Assembly (NCBI GenBank): GCA_900556405.1
Contig: USPB01000119.1
Coordinates: 1-6,070 of the forward strand
DNA from: an uncultured Actinomyces sp.
Lineage (GTDB): Bacteria > Actinomycetota > Actinomycetes > Actinomycetales > Actinomycetaceae
Reading direction: 5' to 3'
Length of the DNA: 6,070 nt
In this document: positions 5,611 through 6,070 of the stretch, one piece after another
Layout: every line of letters starts with the position of its first letter
Numbering within the stretch: position 1 is the first letter of the stretch
Made by a program: the position numbers and the translations under genes
Notes under the pieces: generated by a model
The model's database searches: none
Told to the model about the DNA's origin: nothing
The model's input: the letters and a program-made list of their open reading frames with translations, nothing else

Positions 5611-5774
5611 GCGCAAATAAGTTCGCCCAGCGCACGAGAAAAGGCCTAGAATCGGCGGTTTGTGGCGTGCTGGGCGAGTTTTTTGCGAAAACACCGTAGT
5701 AGGGGCTGCGCTGGGCGAACTTTGTCGCGGGTGAGCCTGTGAAGGCCCCGTGTTGGGCGAATTTTGTCGCGGTG
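5611..5774. repeat. Second inverted/direct repeat array with TGGGCGA core
   Basis: A motif close to GYTGGGCGAAYTTTGTCGCG is present in four copies: reversed at 5611-5635, and forward at 5667-5687, 5708-5730 and 5751-5774. The TGGGCGA cores of the forward copies start at 5671, 5712 and 5754, that is 41 and 42 bp apart. The reversed copy and the first forward copy form a 19-pair stem (5612-5631 with 5669-5687) with one bulged base, two G-U pairs and a 37-nt loop. In the + frame the forward copies read VLGEF or ALGEL, but there is no sign of a real protein. The spacing matches the adjacent six-copy array, and the reversed copy begins 42 bp after the start of its last motif. Confidence 0.75.
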
Positions 5775-5803
5775 CGGTGGTTGTGGGTGCTCCTCGCAGG
5801 CTC

Positions 5804-5857
5804 GACGTGCCCGATGTGCTCGACGTCCCCGACGTGCCCGACGTAACGGACGTGCCC
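5804..5857. repeat. Six 9-bp tandem repeat units (GACGTGCCC)
   Basis: Units at 5804, 5813, 5822, 5831, 5840 and 5849 read GACGTGCCC, GATGTGCTC, GACGTCCCC, GACGTGCCC, GACGTAACG and GACGTGCCC. The array ends 4 bp from the TGA of rarD (5864-5862 on the - strand), so it lies in the 3' untranslated part of that gene. It would read as Asp-Val-Pro triplets on the + strand, but no gene supports this. Likely a minisatellite that can change in copy number. Confidence 0.8.
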
Positions 5858-5861
5858 GGCC

Positions 5862-6070
5862 TCAGTCCTGGTGATCCGCGCGCGCCAGGCGCTTGGCGCG
5901 CACGGAGGAAAGCAGCCAGTCGGCACTCAGGCACGCTAGCGCCACCCACACGACGCCCATCGCGATCCAGCGGAATGTCGGAACGGTCTCGTGGAAAATG
6001 AACACTGCGACGAGGAGCTGCAGGGTGGGCCCCAGGTACTGCAGGAAGCCCATCGTCCCCAGGGTCAGGC
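5862..6070 (-). CDS. rarD: RarD-like EamA-family permease, C-terminal part only
   Basis: The frame is open to the right edge; 69 C-terminal codons are visible, and full-length RarD proteins have about 300 residues in ten membrane helices. The segment TLGTMGFLQYLGPTLQLLVAVFIFHE, split by the family as a loop plus the ninth helix, matches the conserved LGLLQY-xxPTLQFLLAVF-E pattern of RarD, and WIAMGVVWVALACLSADWLL would be the tenth helix, followed by a basic cytoplasmic tail. RarD belongs to the drug/metabolite transporter superfamily; it was named for chloramphenicol sensitivity, but its substrate is not established. It is convergent with the aldo/keto reductase, and the 9-bp tandem array follows its stop codon directly. 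The N-terminal eight helices and the promoter lie outside the window. Confidence 0.85.
   Translation of the reverse strand, partial: LTLGTMGFLQYLGPTLQLLVAVFIFHETVPTFRWIAMGVVWVALACLSADWLLSSVRAKRLARADHQD

Larger units (their letters stand above)
4876..5861. other. Gene-free 986-bp intergenic region rich in layered repeats
   Basis: Between the convergent aldo/keto reductase and rarD genes I find no credible coding sequence. The open frames on both strands are low in complexity, overlap each other, have no ribosome sites and no recognisable domain. The first 290 bases are very GC-rich; base composition then becomes clearly more AT-rich around 5165-5290 and 5440-5790 than in the flanking genes. 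The stretch carries five separate repeat structures, listed individually. No tRNA, rRNA, transposase or integrase is seen. Confidence 0.75.

Noticed and set aside
5457..5699. An 80-residue + strand frame ending in VLGEFFAKTP
   Set aside because: It is made wholly of the reversed repeats plus one TGGGCGA copy and shows no start signal.
5297..5926. A 209-residue open frame on the - strand crossing the whole repeat region
   Set aside because: It begins inside rarD in another frame, is low in complexity, has no domain, and stays open because the 42-bp units are a multiple of three and lack stops in several frames.

Overview
This window looks like chromosomal DNA of a high-GC actinobacterium. The coding regions have very strong G/C third positions, the gene spacing is compact, and three genes lack a convincing Shine-Dalgarno sequence but have a TANNNT box 6-7 nt before the ATG, the signature of leaderless transcripts in this phylum. 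An Actinomyces/Schaalia-type host is my best guess, but that is inference from style and gene content only.

Region 1 (1-2591, + strand): the 3' nine-tenths or so of an AspT/YidE-type membrane antiporter with two central RCK_C domains, a NUDIX hydrolase starting 18 nt after it, and an Ohr-type organic hydroperoxide peroxidase of the OsmC family. Region 2 (2612-3988): a strong two-way hairpin terminator, then a complete M18 metalloaminopeptidase on the - strand, convergent with ohr. Region 3 (3989-4875): a 47-nt divergent spacer followed by an aldo/keto reductase on the + strand. These are ordinary housekeeping or stress functions (transport, nucleotide clean-up, peroxide detoxification, peptide turnover, carbonyl reduction), and I see no single pathway joining them.

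Region 4 (4876-5861) is the unusual part. It is almost 1 kb with no credible gene, lying between the convergent 3' ends of the aldo/keto reductase and a RarD-like permease (partial, - strand, running off the right edge). It holds, left to right: GC-rich duplicated blocks (4979-5155); a 108-bp nested inverted repeat with perfect 15-bp ends (5179-5286); a six-copy array of a 16-bp motif at exact 42-bp spacing, three copies forward and three reversed, symmetric about position 5462 (5339-5585); a second motif family (TGGGCGA core), one reversed and three forward copies at 41-42 bp spacing (5611-5774); and six 9-bp tandem units ending 4 bp from the rarD stop codon (5804-5857).

The best candidate for something undescribed is the pair of 42-bp-spaced inverted arrays. 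Both can fold into long hairpins. In the pairings I checked, every transition-type difference between arms is G-U on the + strand and none is A-C, as expected if a + strand RNA hairpin is maintained. This is hand-aligned and needs genome-wide and transcript data.
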